In this document: in pieces, positions 60,204 to 64,000 of the stretch
Position numbering within the stretch: position 1 is the stretch's first letter
How the letters are laid out: each line of letters starts with the position of its first letter
Source of the DNA: an uncultured Agathobaculum sp.
GTDB taxonomy: Bacteria > Bacillota > Clostridia > Oscillospirales > Butyricicoccaceae
DNA: 64,000 bases
NCBI GenBank assembly: GCA_934504345.1
Contig: CAKSVR010000007.1
Span: 1-64,000 of the forward strand
Reading direction: 5' to 3'
Notes under the pieces: model-generated
Told to the model about the DNA's origin: nothing
The model's input: the letters and a program-made list of their open reading frames with translations, nothing else
The model's database searches: none
Program-made: the position numbers and the translations under genes

Positions 60204-63200
60204 AAAAGATCCTGTCCATGCTTTTGGTGCTCTGTCTGCTCGTTGGTGCGGTCCCGCCGCAGGCGCTCGCCTATGCGGGCGATATGTGGCCGCCGAACGC
60301 CGCAGAGCCGCAAACGCTCACTCTGAGTGACGGCACGCTCGTTCTGCAAAACGATTATATCCGCGCCGAGCTGCATCATTCACTCTATTCCGCCTATCTT
60401 TCGACCATTCCGACCATACTGGCGGATCCCAACGGCACTTCTGATGCACAGTGGCCGTACTGTGAGCTCATCACCTACGATCAGGGTGCGGAAACGCCGC
60501 ATTACGTCAATATCGCGCCGAAAAACGTTTCGTTCACCGACCGGACACCGCACGGCGCAGCAAAGGCCATCAAGGTCGTATATGCTCTGACCTGCTGGCC
60601 GGAGGGCAAAGGCATCCCCCAGAACACCAAGCTCACCGGCACGATCACGGTCTACCACGAGCTCGTGCGGCTGGGCACAGATGCCAAAACATGGGGTGTT
60701 CTCACCTCGGTCGGCGTGGTCTGCATTGACCGCAAAAGCTTCCCCGCAAGCTTCGACACCGATATTGCGTTCCGCTGGGGATATACGCTCAGCGCCTTTA
60801 CCTCGATGGGCCATGCCTCCGCTGCGGGCACGCCGGGCGGCCCGGCCATCAAGCTCAATCGCATCACCGTGCCCGATCAGGGCGAAACCACGACCGAAAC
60901 CACGGTTGTCACCTCGGCTGTGCAGAATATGAACACCGAGCACTATCTCAAGGGCTACGCGCAGGCCGGTGTCCTTGCGGGCCGTATGTACATCACCGAG
61001 GCGTATGTGGATGCCTATCCGTGGGCCAATCCGTTCGTCGGCCTGTCGGGCTACGGCGAAATGGCCTCGGATACCGCCAGCATCCGCACCGACCTGCCGC
61101 ACATGGTCAGCGTTACGCCGAACAGCATCCCGTACAGCAGCCGCGTGTCGTGCGGCGGCTATATCGGCTTCCACTTCAGCGACAGCGAATACCTATCGAC
61201 CGACACCCAATCGTTTCTCTGGGGCTTCCGCGATCTGCGAAAGGTGAATGCCGAATCCGTCCCGTCCCTGCCGGACAAGGTGGATTCCTCCTTTGCCGCT
61301 CAGCGCCTTGCGGCGTTCGCCAGCGGTGACGGCGTGACGGTTGAATACGTTGCGGACGATGCCGCGCTCGAGGCTCTGAAAAAGCAGTACGGCACTGCTC
61401 CGGCCGCCGTCATCAGCGGCAGCTGCGAGAGTGTCAACGGCTCGTCTTTCGAGTTTACCGGCGGCGCGGCGCTGCTCTCTCCGTCCGTGACGGCCACATG
61501 GGGCAGCGGCGGCAGCCTCGTCATTCGCCGCGACGGCACAGTCGTGCAGCACGGTGTCAGCCTGAACGCGCCGACCTTCAAGTTCTACCAGCCGAAGAGC
61601 GGCGCGGAGGACAGCCTGACGATTTCGCTCACCAAGGACGGCTTTGCGTTCGGCATCGCCCCGGCGGAGAACGAGGCCGTGATCTATATCGATATTCCCT
61701 ATGCCTCGGCCAAGCTGGAGAAAGTCGCCGCCGATGCGGACGGAAACCTCGTTTTTTCCGGCGACATCGGGTTCCAGACCCTTTTTGACGGCGCCGAGTT
61801 CTCGCTCGAAAAGCTGGGCTACGGCTTGCAGGAAAAGACCGTGAACGGCAAAAAGACCTATGAATTCAAGGTCAACGGCGTACACGCCACCGGCAGCTTC
61901 GACACTGCCGCTATGCTGGGACTCGAGCTCGCCTCTGTCGAGGGCGAGGTCAACACCTTCAAGGGCGAGGAGCGCTATGCATTCAGCCTTGAGCTGAACG
62001 CCTTTGACCTGTTCGAAACCGAGGCCGAGCTGGCGCTCACGCGCAGCAAAAAGGACGGCAGCCTGATTCCGGACAATCTGTGGTTCTACGTCAAGGCAAG
62101 CCCCGGCATCGTGCTCATCCCGCCGGTGCCCATCGGTCAGCTGAACGGCGGCGGCGCGGGCTTCAAGAACCTCGCCGCGACCGTAAACGGCGATTATTTC
62201 GCCATTCCGCCGCTCAAGCTGCGCGGCGCACTGACCGGCACTTACCTGCATCTTGTTGAGGGCACGGGCAACGTCGTGATCGGCCCGAGCGAGATTTCGC
62301 TCACGGCCACCGATGTCGGGATTGTCGGTGCGGGCGATGCGACCAAGATCATCGACCGCTTCGGCTATGCCCTCCGGCTGGACGGACAGGAGCGCACTTA
62401 CAAGGGAAAAACCTACACGGGCATCTACTTTTCCGGCTCTGAGCAGCTCAGTCTGAGCCTGCCGAACAAGGCCATCGATATGCTCGTGATCGATTCCTCG
62501 ATCGAAATGGGTGCATTCGGCGGTGTCAACGACAGTAAGGACACCCTGTATCTCGGCATCGGCGCGAACGGCAAGGTGATCGGCACGGTGCAGATCCCGA
62601 ACAGTGCTCCCATATTCAAGGGCTTGAAGCTGGGCAGAAATGAGATCCAGCTCATCATCGGCGGACAGACCACCATTCCCATCCGCGGTGTTTCCGTCAG
62701 CGAGGGCATGAAGCAGGCTTTCCAAAACGCCGATGTGTATCTCGGCGCGATGACGCAGGTAAACGGCTGGATATCCGCCGCCCGCGCATGGGTGGTCGTG
62801 CCGAATGTCATCAATACCAAATTCCGCTACGGCGAGGGCTGGGGTATCGAAGTCAATCTGCGCCACAAGTTCGGTGATTGGGACTGGGAGGCGCACGGCG
62901 TTACGCCCGTGGTGCAGAGCAGCGCTGTTCTGCTCGAGGCGGACGATACGGAAAATCTCAGCACATCCAGCCCGCAGCGCATCACCGTGAACGCCGATGC
63001 GGAAGAAACGCCGTATATCCTGCTGGCATTTAACAAGGATGTTTCCGAGGAGGAGATTCGAAACGCTTTGCAGGTCGAACAAGGCGCACTCTCCATCAAC
63101 TGGGTGGGCGAGGACGGCCAGATCGACCCCAGCGCCGACATCAACGCGACCACCGTTGTTCTGCCGAACGCAGAGCACACCGCCGAGAACCGTATCGCCA

Positions 63201-64000
63201 TCCTCCGCATGAAGAACAGCGGCGAGTACACTGTCAGCGTGGGCGAGCTCGCCTTTACCCATCAGGAGGGCGGCGTTGCGCCGTTCGAGGAGCTCGACCT
63301 GTCGCAGAACGGCCATGCACTTTCCGGCAGCGTGAAATACCCGGTTTCCGGCACAAAGTACGTTCTGCGTACCTATCTGGGCACGGAGTCCGGCGAGGCG
63401 ACCTACCTTGTGGACGAGCAGAGCTTTACCGGTGCCGATAGCATCACGGTTTCCATCCCCGATAGGGGCGCACTCCTGCCGACCGGCGATTACTATGTCA
63501 CCTCGTTCCTGATGACCGAAAAGCAGGCCGACAGCAACGGCGACGGCAAGCTCGAGGACACACTCTTTGCCATCGACAACCATGAGTTCCCCCACACGGT
63601 ATCCTATATCAACACCAATCAGCCGGAACAGCCCGCTTCGGTTTCGCTCGACTGCACCGGCAACGAAGTCATGCACGCTGCGTGGGCCAAGGTGGATGAC
63701 GCGGACGGCTATGCCGTGCGTATCTATCAGCAGAACGGCAGTGACTGGGTCGATACCGGCTTCGGCTACGACCTCGATGAGAACACAGATTCCATCGACA
63801 TGGCGCTGACCGTCGGCGGACAGGCCGAGAACGGCTCGGAAAACCTGTCTGCAAACCAGACGTACAAGATTGGCGTACAGGCCTACAAAACCGTGGAAAA
63901 CGGCAAGTATTACAGCACGGAAACCCAGTCGAACGAAAAATATCTGCCGAAATACACACCGCTGAACCTCTCGCTTGCCGTCAACGGCATCGCCTGCACG
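60200..64000 (+). CDS. Very large secreted protein (partial, continues beyond the window)
   Basis: At least 1267 codons are open to the window edge without a stop. A signal peptide (MKKILSMLLVLCLLVGAVPP, cleavage after ALA) is followed by beta-rich sequence of unknown fold with repeated-looking segments (FKGEERYAFSLELNAFDLFE), a carbohydrate-binding or Ig-like middle and an FN3-like region near residue 1150 (AWAKVDDADGYAVRIY). It probably sits on the cell surface, perhaps with SLH or another anchor further on. AAGGAGGAG precedes the start, coupled to the two-TM protein. The catalytic or adhesive role cannot be told from this part. Confidence 0.9.
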   Translation, partial: MKKILSMLLVLCLLVGAVPPQALAYAGDMWPPNAAEPQTLTLSDGTLVLQNDYIRAELHHSLYSAYLSTIPTILADPNGTSDAQWPYCELITYDQGAETPHYVNIAPKNVSFTDRTPHGAAKAIKVVYALTCWPEGKGIPQNTKLTGTITVYHELVRLGTDAKTWGVLTSVGVVCIDRKSFPASFDTDIAFRWGYTLSAFTSMGHASAAGTPGGPAIKLNRITVPDQGETTTETTVVTSAVQNMNTEHYLKGYAQAGVLAGRMYITEAYVDAYPWANPFVGLSGYGEMASDTASIRTDLPHMVSVTPNSIPYSSRVSCGGYIGFHFSDSEYLSTDTQSFLWGFRDLRKVNAESVPSLPDKVDSSFAAQRLAAFASGDGVTVEYVADDAALEALKKQYGTAPAAVISGSCESVNGSSFEFTGGAALLSPSVTATWGSGGSLVIRRDGTVVQHGVSLNAPTFKFYQPKSGAEDSLTISLTKDGFAFGIAPAENEAVIYIDIPYASAKLEKVAADADGNLVFSGDIGFQTLFDGAEFSLEKLGYGLQEKTVNGKKTYEFKVNGVHATGSFDTAAMLGLELASVEGEVNTFKGEERYAFSLELNAFDLFETEAELALTRSKKDGSLIPDNLWFYVKASPGIVLIPPVPIGQLNGGGAGFKNLAATVNGDYFAIPPLKLRGALTGTYLHLVEGTGNVVIGPSEISLTATDVGIVGAGDATKIIDRFGYALRLDGQERTYKGKTYTGIYFSGSEQLSLSLPNKAIDMLVIDSSIEMGAFGGVNDSKDTLYLGIGANGKVIGTVQIPNSAPIFKGLKLGRNEIQLIIGGQTTIPIRGVSVSEGMKQAFQNADVYLGAMTQVNGWISAARAWVVVPNVINTKFRYGEGWGIEVNLRHKFGDWDWEAHGVTPVVQSSAVLLEADDTENLSTSSPQRITVNADAEETPYILLAFNKDVSEEEIRNALQVEQGALSINWVGEDGQIDPSADINATTVVLPNAEHTAENRIAILRMKNSGEYTVSVGELAFTHQEGGVAPFEELDLSQNGHALSGSVKYPVSGTKYVLRTYLGTESGEATYLVDEQSFTGADSITVSIPDRGALLPTGDYYVTSFLMTEKQADSNGDGKLEDTLFAIDNHEFPHTVSYINTNQPEQPASVSLDCTGNEVMHAAWAKVDDADGYAVRIYQQNGSDWVDTGFGYDLDENTDSIDMALTVGGQAENGSENLSANQTYKIGVQAYKTVENGKYYSTETQSNEKYLPKYTPLNLSLAVNGIACT

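Overview
The window looks like a chromosome segment of a GC-rich Firmicute of class Clostridia, most like the high-GC gut Oscillospirales (Butyricicoccus/Agathobaculum-type). This is inferred from the gene repertoire (Mn-dependent CBS/DRTGG pyrophosphatase, hybrid cluster protein, two-subunit L-serine dehydratase, ATC hydrolase, yedF/DUF3343 selenium genes, SLH proteins), strong AAGGAGG-type ribosome binding sites and sigma-A promoters. No rRNA is present, so genus is not resolved. High GC produces many long antisense reading frames, which were left out.

Layout. 1-490: three identical tRNA-Val(UAC) genes followed by two tandem units carrying truncated tRNA 3' halves, each unit with a terminator. 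491-1227: two diverged copies of a tandem-repeat element facing each other. 1263-4272: copper operon (csoR, copA fused to a CopZ-like domain) with a divergent short transcript. 5365-12036: a minus-strand cluster (TauE-like exporter, PucR regulator, class III aminotransferase, iron alcohol dehydrogenase, PII protein, APC permease) that fits taurine or another omega-amine being converted to an alcohol such as isethionate. 12202-17034: CAT-like acetyltransferase, selenium/sulfur-relay trio (yedF, DUF3343, cysteine desulfurase), gene debris, a YolD-like gene and a compact Fst/par-like type I toxin-antitoxin locus. 17228-27275: two paralogous periplasmic-sensor hybrid histidine kinases around a pyrophosphatase, a conserved Cys-motif protein and decayed Y-polymerase and MmcQ genes. 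28138-34685: hypothetical genes, ATC hydrolase, a BAAT-like hydrolase and the panG-panB-panC-panD pantothenate operon. 35080-37966: McrBC-type restriction with a modified-base-reader-like insert in McrB. 38548-53329: hydroxylamine reductase, MetE-like enzyme, Dat aminotransferase and YkvI transporter with a divergent LysR gene, a GAF hybrid kinase, and a serine uptake/degradation operon with a divergent LysR gene. 53807-56797: secreted SLH-anchored X-Pro dipeptidyl peptidase. 57365-64000: ECF sigma factor, small two-TM protein, membrane sensor, PrsW protease, then a second two-TM protein and a very large secreted protein running off the window.

The most unusual content is intergenic. Six copies of a 224/260-bp element (TCAG...CTGA ends) lie between transcription-terminator hairpins, four of them between near-identical copies of the same hairpin, and the copies differ by compensatory base changes in several internal stems, which points to a selected RNA structure. 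A second family has three copies of exactly 161 bp with terminal inverted repeats and a central palindrome, plus a remnant. The par-like toxin/antisense-RNA locus at 16424-16733 is the other strong candidate for a discrete undescribed system.

No CRISPR array, prophage, intact insertion sequence, rRNA or replication origin was seen.
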